From: Oscillospiraceae bacterium
GTDB taxonomy: Bacteria; Bacillota; Clostridia; Oscillospirales; Ruminococcaceae
Reading direction: 5' to 3'
Assembly (NCBI GenBank): GCA_017505635.1
Contig: JAFVOU010000040.1
Coordinates: forward strand, 1 to 64,000
DNA length: 64,000 bases
Shown: positions 34,799 through 44,032 of the stretch, in pieces
Layout of the letters: each line of letters begins with the position of its first letter
Position numbering within the stretch: the stretch's first letter is position 1
Made by a program: the position numbers and the translations under genes
Notes under the pieces: model-generated
What the model was told of the DNA's origin: nothing
The model's database searches: none
The model's input: only the letters and a program-made list of their open reading frames with translations

Positions 34799-35173
34799 AT
34801 GGGTCCTAATTTATTTGTGAACTACTACGAAGCTGCAGCTATGGTTTTGTTCGGCATTGGTTTTACAACAATGCTGCTGCATCCAAACCTTATCAAAAAG
34901 ATTATCGGTCTTAACATTATGGATACAGCAATCTATCTTTTCCTTGCAGCAAAAGGCTACATCGAAGGCAAGCTTGCACCAATCATCGTAAATGGTGATT
35001 TGGCTATGGAAACATATATCAATCCAATCCCAAGCAGCCTTGTTCTTACAGGTATTGTTGTTTCCGTAAGTGTTACAGCCATATCTTTGTCTCTCGTACA
35101 GAGACTTTACAGAAAATACAACACTTTAAACATTGACGAAATTATGTTTAAAGCGGGACAGGAGGCTGACTAA
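34799..35173 (+). CDS. mrpC: Mrp antiporter subunit C (MbhG/NuoK-like)
   Basis: 124 residues, three membrane helices, homologous to complex I subunit NuoK. The conserved helices include Ile-Gly-Leu-Asn-Ile-Met-Asp-Thr-Ala and Leu-Val-Leu-Thr-Gly-Ile-Val-Val. The start at 34799 has AAGGAGG; an upstream in-frame ATG lies in the previous gene. It ends one base before the next start. Confidence 0.9.
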   Translation: MGPNLFVNYYEAAAMVLFGIGFTTMLLHPNLIKKIIGLNIMDTAIYLFLAAKGYIEGKLAPIIVNGDLAMETYINPIPSSLVLTGIVVSVSVTAISLSLVQRLYRKYNTLNIDEIMFKAGQEAD

Positions 35174-35174
35174 G

Positions 35175-36662
35175 ATGCCATTTATAGCTAACTTTCCGTT
35201 TTTCTGTATTCTGATTACAATGTTTGGCGGTATCCTCACTTCTATGGTGAACAACAAGTGGGCTTTCCGTATCAATACAGTTATTATCACAGCAACACTT
35301 GTCCTTAACGGTACATTGCTGATGTTCCTTATCAAAGACCCACAGTATTTTACATATATGATGGGTCACTATCCTGCTCCATGGGGCAACGAAATCCGTT
35401 TTGGTCCATTGGAAGCACTTATGGGAACGGTGTTTTCATTTGTAACACTTTTCTCTCTTATATCCGGTAAAACAGAAATTTTTGAAGATGTAAAGACAAA
35501 AAATATACATTATTTCTATATAATGATTAATCTGCTTTTGTCTTCACTGTTTGCGCTTGTATATACAAACGACCTGTTTACAGCCTATGTATTTGTAGAA
35601 ATCAATACAATTGCAGCATGTGCAATTGTTATGGCAAAAGAAAACGGAAAAACACTTGCAGCCACAATGAGATATCTTATTATGAGTTTGCTTGGTTCCG
35701 GCCTTTTCCTGCTTTCTATTGTGCTTGTATACGGTATTACAGGTCAGCTGCTTATGGTGCCTGCACACGAAGCAATAGTAAAACTTTTCCAGACAGGCAG
35801 CTATCAGGTTCCTCTTACAGTTGTGCTTGGTCTTGTTTGTGTTGCTATGGCAATCAAAAGTGCACTGTTCCCGTTCCACACATGGCTCAGCCATGCACAC
35901 GGCAGTGCAACAACAGCTTCCAGTGCTATCCTTTCAGGACTTGTTCTCAAAGGCTATATCATTATGCTTATCAAGATTATTGTAAGGGTAGTGGGGCTTG
36001 ATATTGTTGTTCAGCTTAAAGCTGTTAATATTCTGTTTGTAATGGCTGTGCTTGCCATGATTGTAGGTTCCGTAAAGGCAATTCAGGAAAACCACATCAA
36101 GCGTATGATTGCTTTTTCTTCCGTTGCACAGATGGGGTATATCTATCTTGGCATCGGTCTTGGCAATATGGCAGGTCTTATTGCGGCATGTTTCCACATC
36201 ATTGTTCATGCAATAACAAAACCTATGCTGTTCAGCTCCGCAGGCGGTCTTGCATCTGCAAGTCATCATAAAAAAGACTGGGGTCATTTAAGAGGTGCGG
36301 CTTACCGCAATCCTCTTGCAGCAGTTGCATTTCTCATAGGTAGTTTGTCTATGATAGGTATTCCGTTTTTTGCCGGCTTCGGTGCAAAATATTACCTGTC
36401 AATGGCAGCAATGGATATGGGTGCAAAGATGTGGGTGGCACTGTTTGCACTTGCAGTAAGTACAGTTCTCAATGCACTTTATTATATCCGTGCAATCGCA
36501 GTTATTTTCTCAAAAAATGAAGGCGAAATAATTGAAAAGCATAAAAACTCTGCAAGCTATGCTTTTGCAATGGTAATATTTATCATTGTTAATGTGGCAC
36601 TTGGTTTGTTCTACCAGCCGGTTATGGATGTTATCACAATCGGTATGGGTCTGTTAATCTGA
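35175..36662 (+). CDS. mrpD: Mrp antiporter subunit D (MbhH-like), first of four antiporter-type subunits
   Basis: 495 residues and about 14 membrane helices of the proton-translocating (NuoL/M/N, MrpA/D) type. The key charged residues are kept: a Glu in Val-Phe-Val-Glu-Ile-Asn (helix 5) and a Lys in Ile-Lys-Ser-Ala-Leu-Phe-Pro-Phe-His-Thr-Trp (helix 7). Ala-Ser-Ser-Ala-Ile-Leu-Ser-Gly follows. The ATG at 35175 follows CAGGAGG; the frame extends 14 codons further up without support. Confidence 0.9.
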   Translation: MPFIANFPFFCILITMFGGILTSMVNNKWAFRINTVIITATLVLNGTLLMFLIKDPQYFTYMMGHYPAPWGNEIRFGPLEALMGTVFSFVTLFSLISGKTEIFEDVKTKNIHYFYIMINLLLSSLFALVYTNDLFTAYVFVEINTIAACAIVMAKENGKTLAATMRYLIMSLLGSGLFLLSIVLVYGITGQLLMVPAHEAIVKLFQTGSYQVPLTVVLGLVCVAMAIKSALFPFHTWLSHAHGSATTASSAILSGLVLKGYIIMLIKIIVRVVGLDIVVQLKAVNILFVMAVLAMIVGSVKAIQENHIKRMIAFSSVAQMGYIYLGIGLGNMAGLIAACFHIIVHAITKPMLFSSAGGLASASHHKKDWGHLRGAAYRNPLAAVAFLIGSLSMIGIPFFAGFGAKYYLSMAAMDMGAKMWVALFALAVSTVLNALYYIRAIAVIFSKNEGEIIEKHKNSASYAFAMVIFIIVNVALGLFYQPVMDVITIGMGLLI

Positions 36663-36678
36663 TGAAAGGACGGCATAT

Positions 36679-38148
36679 ATGAATTTTCTTATTTTATTGG
36701 CAATAATAATGCCTGTTCTTTCAGGTGCAGGATTATTGTTTTCTAAACTTGAAGACAGTGCAGAAATACGCAATTTCACAACAGCTGTGCTGGCATTTAC
36801 AGCGGCAGTAACAGTTGTGTCAAATATTCTTAATTTCGGCAGCAGATGTTCCATGCTCAATCTGCCAATGGGTATGTCAATTGCATTTTCCATTGACTGG
36901 CTTGCGGCATTCTTTTCCACAATGTTTGCTGCAATCTGGCTGATTGTTGGTATCTACAGCCGTGAATATTTCAAAACACAGCCAAATGAAAAACGCTTTT
37001 TAGGTTTTTATCTTATGGCTCTGGGTGCAGTTATCGGTGTTTCCTTTGCTGCAAACCCGTTTACATTCTATACATTCTTTGAAATGATGAGTCTGACAAG
37101 CTTTGTGTTTGTACTTAACAATCAGAGCAAAGAAAGCATCGCTGCAGCAAAAAAATATATCTATTACTCCATTTTCGGTGCACTTTGCGGTCTTGTTGCA
37201 ATTATGGCTTTCTACGGCAGCAACCTTATCAGAGTAAAAGAATTTACTGCAGGCGGCAGCCTTGTTATGGAACTTGGCGGCAGAATGCCGATTGTTGCAC
37301 TTATCACATTTATTGCAATTCTTGGTTTCAGCTGTAAGGCAGGTATGTTCCCGTTGCACTCCTGGATTCCTTATGCATATGTGCAGTCACCGGCACCGGC
37401 AAGTGCTGTGCTCAGTGGTGCAATTGCAAAAACAGGTGTGCTTGCAATCATCCGTATTGTTTATTTTGTGGTGGGTGCAGATGTACTTCGCGGCAGCTGG
37501 GTTCAGTTTGCTGTACTTGCACTTTCCATCACAACAATCTTTATGGGTTCCATGATGGCATACAAGGAAAAACTTTTCCAGCGCCGTGTGGCATATTCCA
37601 GTGTCAGTCAGGTTTCCTATGCAGTGTTTGGTGTTATGACACTCAGTGCATTTGGTCTGGCAGGTGCAGTTCTGCAGATTCTTTTCCATGCACTTTCCAA
37701 AAATGTACTGTTCCTTACATCAGGCGCCATTACATACAAAACAGGCAAACGATATGTAAGCGAACTTACAGGTCTTGGCAAGGCTATGCCAAAAACATTT
37801 GCGCTGTTTACACTTGCCGGTATGTCCCTTGCAGGTGTACCGCTTACAGGTGGTTTTGTAAGCAAATTCTGTCTTGCACAGGCAGCACTCAACGGCAATT
37901 TTGCAGTGCTGGAGTTTATCGGTTTTATAATAATTATGGTTTCTGCATTGCTTACAGCAGGCTATATCTGGTCTGTAAGCAGCAAGGCTTTGTTTGCGCA
38001 CAAAGACCTTGAAATATGCGAAAACTGTGATATCAATGCGACAATGTTTGTACCAATGCTCATCCTTACAGTACTTATCTTTGCTATGGGTATTTTTCCG
38101 GATGCAGTGCTTGGTGTAATCGCAGACATTGCGGCATCAGTAATGTAA
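36679..38148 (+). CDS. Antiporter-type proton/cation-translocating subunit, second copy
   Basis: 489 residues and about 14 membrane helices, Proton_antipo_M family. It retains the helix-5 Glu (Phe-Phe-Glu-Met-Met-Ser) and helix-7 Lys (Cys-Lys-Ala-Gly-Met-Phe-Pro-Leu-His-Ser-Trp). Clearly paralogous to its neighbours but distinct in sequence, so not a recent duplication. Spacing to neighbours is about 15 bases. Its partner in Mbh complexes would be absent; see the finding on this operon. Confidence 0.88.
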   Translation: MNFLILLAIIMPVLSGAGLLFSKLEDSAEIRNFTTAVLAFTAAVTVVSNILNFGSRCSMLNLPMGMSIAFSIDWLAAFFSTMFAAIWLIVGIYSREYFKTQPNEKRFLGFYLMALGAVIGVSFAANPFTFYTFFEMMSLTSFVFVLNNQSKESIAAAKKYIYYSIFGALCGLVAIMAFYGSNLIRVKEFTAGGSLVMELGGRMPIVALITFIAILGFSCKAGMFPLHSWIPYAYVQSPAPASAVLSGAIAKTGVLAIIRIVYFVVGADVLRGSWVQFAVLALSITTIFMGSMMAYKEKLFQRRVAYSSVSQVSYAVFGVMTLSAFGLAGAVLQILFHALSKNVLFLTSGAITYKTGKRYVSELTGLGKAMPKTFALFTLAGMSLAGVPLTGGFVSKFCLAQAALNGNFAVLEFIGFIIIMVSALLTAGYIWSVSSKALFAHKDLEICENCDINATMFVPMLILTVLIFAMGIFPDAVLGVIADIAASVM

Positions 38149-38163
38149 GGAGGGGACAGACAA

Positions 38164-39633
38164 ATGAATAACTATCTTGTTTTGCTGCCTGTACTGCTTC
38201 CTTTGGCACTGGGCTATGCATCTTTGCATATCAAATTTGAAAACGACGAAAAACGAACAAAATATTCTATCATCTGTACAGCAATCAACAGTGTAATCGT
38301 GTTTGCAATGCTTTTTGCGATGCGCGGTGCATCTGTAAATGTGTTTGACTTTACAGATGTTTTGGGCATCAAATTTAAAATTGACGGCCTTGGCTGTGTG
38401 TTTGCAGCAATGGTAAGCTTTTTGTGGCCTCTTGCTACAGTTTATGCATCCGAATATATGCATCACGAAGGCAAAATGCAGAAATTCTTTGCATTCTACC
38501 TTATGACATTCGGTGTTACAGTAGGTCTTGCGTTCAGTGCAAATATGCTTACAATGTATCTTTGCTACGAAGCACTTACATTTATCACACTTCCATTGGT
38601 TACACATTCAATGGACAAGCGTGCAGAATATGCAGGTAAAAAGTATCTTATCTACTCTGTAGGCGGCGCAAGCCTTTCCTTTGTAGGTATGATGCTTATG
38701 ATGTACTTTAACGGCAGTATTGAATTCAGCTACGGCGGTATTGTAACAGTAAACGAACCTGTTCTGCTTGTTGCATACCTGTTTATGTTTATCGGTTTTG
38801 GTGTTAAAGCAGCAGTATTTCCTCTGCACGGATGGCTGCCTGCAGCTTCTGTTGCACCAACAACAGTAACAGCACTTCTTCACGCTGTTGCGGTTGTTAA
38901 AGCAGGTGTATTTGCTATTATGCGTACAACATTCTACTTCTTTGGTGCTGATTTCCTCAGAGGCACATGGGTACAGAATGTGGTTATGACAATGGCAATC
39001 ATCACAGTCTGCTTTGGTTCTTGGTCCGCAGTAAGAAGCCGTCACCTCAAACGCCGTCTTGCTTATTCCACAGTAAGCCAGCTGGCATACATTGTTTTCG
39101 GCATCACACTTATGACTGCTGACAGCTTTAAAGGCAGTATGAGCCATATGCTGTTCCATGGTATTGTAAAGATTGTTCTGTTCTACACAGCAGGTGCAAT
39201 TCTTTATACCAACCACAAGGAATTTGTGGACGATATCGAAGGTTTTGCATACAAAATGCCAAAAACTTTTGCTCTTTTCACAATTTCTTCTGTATCACTT
39301 ATCGGTATTCCGCCGCTTGCAGGTTTCCTGTCCAAATTCACACTTGCAACTGCAGCGGTTAAAGAAATGTCCGCAGGCAACATTCTGCCATTCCTTGGTG
39401 TATGCGCACTTATGTTCTCTGCATTTATGACAGCAATCTATCTTCTGGAAATTATCACAAAGGCTTATTTCCCGTCAAAAGATTTTGAAATGGAAAGTCT
39501 TGACCATGTAAAAGAAGCACCTGTAAGACTGTGGGGCCCTATGGCAGTTATCACAGCAGTTATGGTTTCTGTTACATTCTGGGCAACACCTTTGTTCAAT
39601 TTCCTTGAAACTGTAGCGAAAGGAGTATTTTAA
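38164..39633 (+). CDS. Antiporter-type proton/cation-translocating subunit, third copy
   Basis: 489 residues, Proton_antipo_M family. Helix-5 Glu in Cys-Tyr-Glu-Ala-Leu-Thr and helix-7 Lys in Val-Lys-Ala-Ala-Val-Phe-Pro-Leu-His-Gly-Trp are present, with Pro-Thr-Thr-Val-Thr-Ala-Leu-Leu-His-Ala after it, the NuoL/MrpA-like variant. AGGAGGGG precedes the ATG. Confidence 0.88.
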   Translation: MNNYLVLLPVLLPLALGYASLHIKFENDEKRTKYSIICTAINSVIVFAMLFAMRGASVNVFDFTDVLGIKFKIDGLGCVFAAMVSFLWPLATVYASEYMHHEGKMQKFFAFYLMTFGVTVGLAFSANMLTMYLCYEALTFITLPLVTHSMDKRAEYAGKKYLIYSVGGASLSFVGMMLMMYFNGSIEFSYGGIVTVNEPVLLVAYLFMFIGFGVKAAVFPLHGWLPAASVAPTTVTALLHAVAVVKAGVFAIMRTTFYFFGADFLRGTWVQNVVMTMAIITVCFGSWSAVRSRHLKRRLAYSTVSQLAYIVFGITLMTADSFKGSMSHMLFHGIVKIVLFYTAGAILYTNHKEFVDDIEGFAYKMPKTFALFTISSVSLIGIPPLAGFLSKFTLATAAVKEMSAGNILPFLGVCALMFSAFMTAIYLLEIITKAYFPSKDFEMESLDHVKEAPVRLWGPMAVITAVMVSVTFWATPLFNFLETVAKGVF

Positions 39634-39635
39634 TT

Positions 39636-41585
39636 ATGGATATTAAAATTATGCTTTTGCTTATGGTGTTTGTACCGATGCTTATGGGCTTTTTGCCTAT
39701 GGCGGTTAAAAACACAAAAACACTCAACCTTGCAATGGTTGCGGTTTCTGTTGCAGAACTTGCAGCTTGTCTTTATCTGATGTTCAATCTTGATATGGTT
39801 GACAGTCAGGTGGTTTCACTCACATGGTTTGCAGGTGTTGGCGTAAACTTTAAAATCAACGGTTTCGGCATTCTTCAGGCTGTTGCAACAAGCCTTATCT
39901 GGGTTGGTTCCAGCGTGTTCTCTGATGAATATTTTGACCATGCACCACAGAATCTGCGCAGATACTACACTTTCTGGGCAATCACATTTGGTGCAACACT
40001 TGGCATGTTCCTTGCAAATGACCTTTACACAATGTTTATCTTCTTTGAAGCTATGTCATTTGCAAGCTATCCGCTTGTAGTTCACAACCAGGACAGGGAA
40101 TCAATCGAAGCAGGCAACAGCTATCTGTCTGTAGCAGTTATCGGTGGTCTTGTAACACTTACAGGCATTTTTATACTTTCAAACATTGCGGGTACAGTAG
40201 TAATTGACGAAATCGCTGCTGCTGTTGCAGGCTTTGAAAATCAAAACTTCCTTTTTGTTGTTGCATTCCTTATTTTCTTTGGTTTTGCTGCAAAAGCGGG
40301 TATGTTCCCGCTTAACGGCTGGCTGCCAAAAGCTCACCCGGCAGCACCTGCACCTGCATCTGCAGCACTTTCCGGTATTCTTATCAAAACAGGTGTGTTC
40401 GGTGCAATCGTGGTTACAAGCCGCGTTATGCAGGGCAACGAAAAATGGGCGATGTTTGTGCTTTGCATAGGCATTCTCACAATGTTTCTTGGTGCACTGT
40501 GTGCATTTATGTCCACAAACCTTAAAGAAACTCTGGCATATTCATCTATGTCACAGATTGGCTTTATCGTTATCGGTGTGGCAATGACACAGTTCCTTGG
40601 AGAACACGGTGCAATTGCAGCATATGGTACAGTTCTGCACATGATTAACCACACAATGATTAAGCTTGTGCTTTTTACCTGTGCAGGTATCGTTTATCAG
40701 AACACACACAGCCTCAACCTCAACGAAGTTCAGGGCTTTGGCAAGGGCAAAAAACTGCTTACAATCTGTTTTGGCACAGCTGCACTTGGTATTATGGGTG
40801 TGCCTGGATTTAACGGTTACATCAGCAAGACACTTCTTCACGAAGGTATCGTGGAAAAAATCCATTTCCTCCACGAAGTACAAGTAGCAACAGGTTTCTT
40901 CCAGTTTGCTGAAATCATCTTCCTTGTGAGCGGTGGCTTTACAGTGGCATATATGACAAAACTGTTTATCTGTCTCTTTGTAAAAAATCCGACAAAAGAA
41001 TGGCATCTCCACAAAGCTTACGTTTCCAAACGTACAGGTGTTGTTATAGGTGCAGTAAGCGCACTTATCTTTGCATTCGGTGCTTTGCCTCACCATACAC
41101 TTGATAAAATTGCTGCCCTTACAGCTGAATTTATGGGTGTTCATCCGCTTGACCACGCTGTGCATTATTTCAGCTGGGTTAACCTTAAAGGTGCGGTAAT
41201 CTCCCTTGCAATCGGTGCAGTTTTGTACTTTGTTGTTGCACAGTTTACTGTTATTACAAAGGATAAAAAATATATTAATCCTTGGAATCAGAAACTTACA
41301 GTTGAAAATCTTTTGTGGAAACCACTGGTGTTTACAGTGCTGCCGAATATTTTTGGTTTTATCGGCAGAATTATCGATAAACTTCCGGAAATGGTACTGC
41401 TTGTAATCCGTAAACTCTTCTTTACAGATGCAAAAGTACCGCAAACTTTCTGGGAAGGCAAAAGGACACTGCAGGAAGAAGGTGTGGCTGCACCGTCTTT
41501 CCGAATTACAGAAAGCCTGGCATACAGCCTGCTGCTTTTCGGTTTAGGTCTTGTTGCAACGGTTATCTATCTGTTTGTGGCTTAA
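39636..41585 (+). CDS. Antiporter-type proton/cation-translocating subunit, fourth copy, with C-terminal extension
   Basis: 649 residues. The first about 490 form the Proton_antipo_M core with helix-5 Glu (Phe-Phe-Glu-Ala-Met-Ser) and helix-7 Lys (Ala-Lys-Ala-Gly-Met-Phe-Pro-Leu-Asn-Gly-Trp). The remaining about 150 include a further membrane helix, a long hydrophilic stretch and a last helix, like the lateral-arm extension of NuoL or the tail of MrpA, without DUF4040. Last gene of the operon; a terminator follows. Confidence 0.88.
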   Translation: MDIKIMLLLMVFVPMLMGFLPMAVKNTKTLNLAMVAVSVAELAACLYLMFNLDMVDSQVVSLTWFAGVGVNFKINGFGILQAVATSLIWVGSSVFSDEYFDHAPQNLRRYYTFWAITFGATLGMFLANDLYTMFIFFEAMSFASYPLVVHNQDRESIEAGNSYLSVAVIGGLVTLTGIFILSNIAGTVVIDEIAAAVAGFENQNFLFVVAFLIFFGFAAKAGMFPLNGWLPKAHPAAPAPASAALSGILIKTGVFGAIVVTSRVMQGNEKWAMFVLCIGILTMFLGALCAFMSTNLKETLAYSSMSQIGFIVIGVAMTQFLGEHGAIAAYGTVLHMINHTMIKLVLFTCAGIVYQNTHSLNLNEVQGFGKGKKLLTICFGTAALGIMGVPGFNGYISKTLLHEGIVEKIHFLHEVQVATGFFQFAEIIFLVSGGFTVAYMTKLFICLFVKNPTKEWHLHKAYVSKRTGVVIGAVSALIFAFGALPHHTLDKIAALTAEFMGVHPLDHAVHYFSWVNLKGAVISLAIGAVLYFVVAQFTVITKDKKYINPWNQKLTVENLLWKPLVFTVLPNIFGFIGRIIDKLPEMVLLVIRKLFFTDAKVPQTFWEGKRTLQEEGVAAPSFRITESLAYSLLLFGLGLVATVIYLFVA

Positions 41586-41619
41586 CATTGGCTTGAAACT
41601 GTAAAAATCAATAAAAATT

Positions 41620-41644
41620 AAGGCTCCGGTTTATCCGGAGCCTT
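41620..41644. terminator. Terminator of the Mrp/Mbh-like operon
   Basis: Perfect 10-bp stem AAGGCTCCGG / CCGGAGCCTT with a 5-base loop and T-run. Confidence 0.9.
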
Positions 41645-41686
41645 TTTGCTGCAAAAAGTAAAAGGGGAGAAGAGGCGGTGCAGATT

Positions 41687-42589
41687 TTAAAATACCGTCT
41701 CAATCAGTTTGGCACAATTTTCTGTTGAATATTTCCAGTGTGTAATTCTGCCTTCGGTTTTAAAGTATTTTATTTCAGGAAAGAAAGTTTCTTCTTTGAG
41801 GGTGCTTATAATCACCAGCTTTATTTTCATTTTGTCGGGCAGAATATTTTTTATGTAAACATTTACAACATCACCGGTTTTTATTCCCTCGCAGCTTTCT
41901 GCAAGGCCTGCAAGATTGGGGGCAAGTTCAATAAATATACCGTAGGTTTCTACACTGCGCACAATGCCTGTGGTTGAGGTTCCTGCTTTAAAATACCCGG
42001 CATTCTCCATCCAGGTGCCAAGCAGTTCCTTGTGGCTCAGCACAATCCTTCCGTCAGCATCTATGTTTTTTATACATGCATAAATGTTTTGCCCTACAGT
42101 AAATCTGTCATCGGGGCTTTGTATTCTTGAAACAGAAATAAAATCAATCGGCAAAAGGGCGCTTATTCCATAGCCAATATCACAAAAAGCGCCAAAACGG
42201 TCGATATGAGTTATACAGCAGGGAATAATATCGCCGTTTTGCAAAGTACTTATATAGTTGTCAAACGCCTTCTGCTGTGCTTTTTTACGGGATATTTCAA
42301 AACAGTATTCCGCGCCCTTGTGCGTTACAGATGTAACGACAAAGCATACAATTTTATTTACTCTTGTGGCTATGGCGGCTTCTTTGATATTGTTGCTGTC
42401 AAAAGACAGGTATACCTCACTGCTGGGCATAAAAGCTTCGTATCCGCCAAGATTGAATTTCAGTCCTTTTCCGCGGTCATACACAAGTGCTTTTGCAAAA
42501 AGTACAGTTTCGCTGGTGTAGGCATCAAGCAGGGTCTCCAGAGTAAAAACCGAGGCGGATGCAACATTCATCTCCTGCATATATTCCAT
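41687..42589 (-). CDS. S1 RNA-binding domain protein (ribosomal protein S1-like)
   Basis: 300 residues with at least two S1 folds: about 112-175 (Asn-Gly-Asp-Ile ... Ile-Asp-Arg-Phe-Gly-Ala-Phe-Cys-Asp-Ile-Gly) and 196-260 (Thr-Gly-Ile-Val-Arg-Ser-Val-Glu-Thr-Tyr-Gly-Ile-Phe-Ile-Glu-Leu). A degenerate one lies near the N-terminus. It likely binds RNA; such Clostridial proteins are smaller than true S1. The ATG is preceded by AAGGAAGG. Monocistronic. Confidence 0.85.
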   Translation of the reverse strand: MEYMQEMNVASASVFTLETLLDAYTSETVLFAKALVYDRGKGLKFNLGGYEAFMPSSEVYLSFDSNNIKEAAIATRVNKIVCFVVTSVTHKGAEYCFEISRKKAQQKAFDNYISTLQNGDIIPCCITHIDRFGAFCDIGYGISALLPIDFISVSRIQSPDDRFTVGQNIYACIKNIDADGRIVLSHKELLGTWMENAGYFKAGTSTTGIVRSVETYGIFIELAPNLAGLAESCEGIKTGDVVNVYIKNILPDKMKIKLVIISTLKEETFFPEIKYFKTEGRITHWKYSTENCAKLIETVF

Positions 42590-42669
42590 AAAATAATACC
42601 TTCCTTAAATAGTCGTTTTTTACTAAATATATGCAGTAAAAAAACAATATAATACTTTAAAATAGCCAA

Positions 42670-42698
42670 TTGCCAAGTTATATACTTTATGATACAAT
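42670..42698 (+). promoter_or_regulatory. Promoter of the DUF951-prfA-sua5 operon
   Basis: TTGCCA (42670-42675), 17-base spacer, TACAAT (42693-42698), 30 bases before DUF951. Confidence 0.7.
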
Positions 42699-42728
42699 TA
42701 TTCTGAATAATAATGGGCGGTGAAATTT

Positions 42729-42914
42729 ATGGACGTAAAGGTGAATGATATTATAGTTACAAAAAAACCTCATCCCTGTCAGAACAGTGAATTTCTGGTG
42801 CTGCGTATAGGTGCAGATTTTAAAATCCGTTGCACAAAATGCGGCAGGGAGGTTATGGTTGCACGTTCAAAAATAGAAAAAAACATTAAAAAAATCATCA
42901 CCCCTCAGGAATAG
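42729..42914 (+). CDS. DUF951 family small protein
   Basis: 61 residues. DUF951 pattern: Val-Lys-Lys/Thr-Lys-Lys-Pro-His-Pro-Cys at about residue 11-17, Arg-Ile-Gly-Ala-Asp, then Cys-Thr-Lys-Cys-Gly-Arg. The three cysteines suggest a small zinc site. An alternative GTG start lies three codons upstream. It precedes prfA by about 40 bases, so it is probably co-transcribed. Function unknown; nucleic-acid binding is plausible. Confidence 0.85.
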   Translation: MDVKVNDIIVTKKPHPCQNSEFLVLRIGADFKIRCTKCGREVMVARSKIEKNIKKIITPQE

Positions 42915-42955
42915 TCAATAATAAATGCAATATATTAAAAATGGAGAAACTTTAG

Positions 42956-44032
42956 ATGTTTGAAAAACTTGTAGACGTAAAAAACAGATATGACGAAATC
43001 AATCAGCTCCTTATGGACCCTACTGTTATCAATGATAACAAGCGTTATAAGGACCTGATGAAAGAGTATAAAAACCTTACACCTATTGTGGAAAAATTTG
43101 ACGAATATACATCTGCAAAAAACAATTTTGAAGAAGCAAAGGAAATGCTGGACGAAGGCGGTCTTGACCCTGAATTTAAAGAAATTGTTCAGATGCAGTA
43201 TGAAGAAGGCAAAGAAACAATGGAAAAATGCGGTGAAGAGCTTAAAATTCTTCTTCTTCCAAAAGACGAAGATGACGACCGCAACGTTATCATTGAAATC
43301 CGCGGCGGTGCAGGCGGCGAAGAAGCAGCACTTTTTGCTTACAACCTTTACCGTATGTACAATATGTATGCTGACAGCAAGGGCTGGAAAACAGAAATAC
43401 TCTCCCTTAACGAAACAGAACTTGGTGGATTTAAAGAAGTAAGTTTTTCCGTTGAAGGCGACAGTGTTTATAGCCGTTTCAAATTTGAAAGTGGTGTTCA
43501 CCGTGTTCAGCGTGTTCCGGACACAGAAACACAGGGCCGTATCCATACATCCACTGTTACAGTTGCTGTAATGCTGGAAGTTGATGATGTTGAAATCGAC
43601 ATCAACCCTGCAGACTTGAAAATCGACACATTCCGTTCTTCCGGTGCAGGCGGTCAGCACATCAACAAAACATCTTCCGCTATCCGTGTAACACATCTTC
43701 CAACAGGTCTTGTTGTTGAATGTCAGGATGAACGTTCACAGCACAAAAACAAGGATAAAGCCCTCAAGGTGCTCCGTTCCCGTCTTTATGACATTGAAAA
43801 GGCAAAACAGGACGCAGAAGTTGCAGAAGCACGCAAAAGCCAGGTTGGTACAGGCGACCGCAGTGAACGCATCAGAACCTACAACTATCCGCAGGGACGT
43901 CTTACAGACCACCGTATCGGTCTTACACTTTACCGCCTTGAACAGATTCTCAATGGCGACCTTGACGAAGTTATCGACAGCCTTGTAACAGTAGACCAGG
44001 CAGAAAAGCTTAAAAGAGCAGAGGAAAACTAA
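42956..44032 (+). CDS. prfA: Peptide chain release factor 1
   Basis: 358 residues, normal RF1 length. It terminates translation at UAA/UAG. The universal Gly-Gly-Gln is at residues 232-234 in Gly-Ala-Gly-Gly-Gln-His. The stop-codon recognition element Pro-(Ala/Glu)-Thr appears as Pro-Asp-Thr-Glu-Thr in the second domain, slightly different from the textbook PxT context but usual for RF1. Its TAA overlaps the next ATG by one base. Confidence 0.97.
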   Translation: MFEKLVDVKNRYDEINQLLMDPTVINDNKRYKDLMKEYKNLTPIVEKFDEYTSAKNNFEEAKEMLDEGGLDPEFKEIVQMQYEEGKETMEKCGEELKILLLPKDEDDDRNVIIEIRGGAGGEEAALFAYNLYRMYNMYADSKGWKTEILSLNETELGGFKEVSFSVEGDSVYSRFKFESGVHRVQRVPDTETQGRIHTSTVTVAVMLEVDDVEIDINPADLKIDTFRSSGAGGQHINKTSSAIRVTHLPTGLVVECQDERSQHKNKDKALKVLRSRLYDIEKAKQDAEVAEARKSQVGTGDRSERIRTYNYPQGRLTDHRIGLTLYRLEQILNGDLDEVIDSLVTVDQAEKLKRAEEN

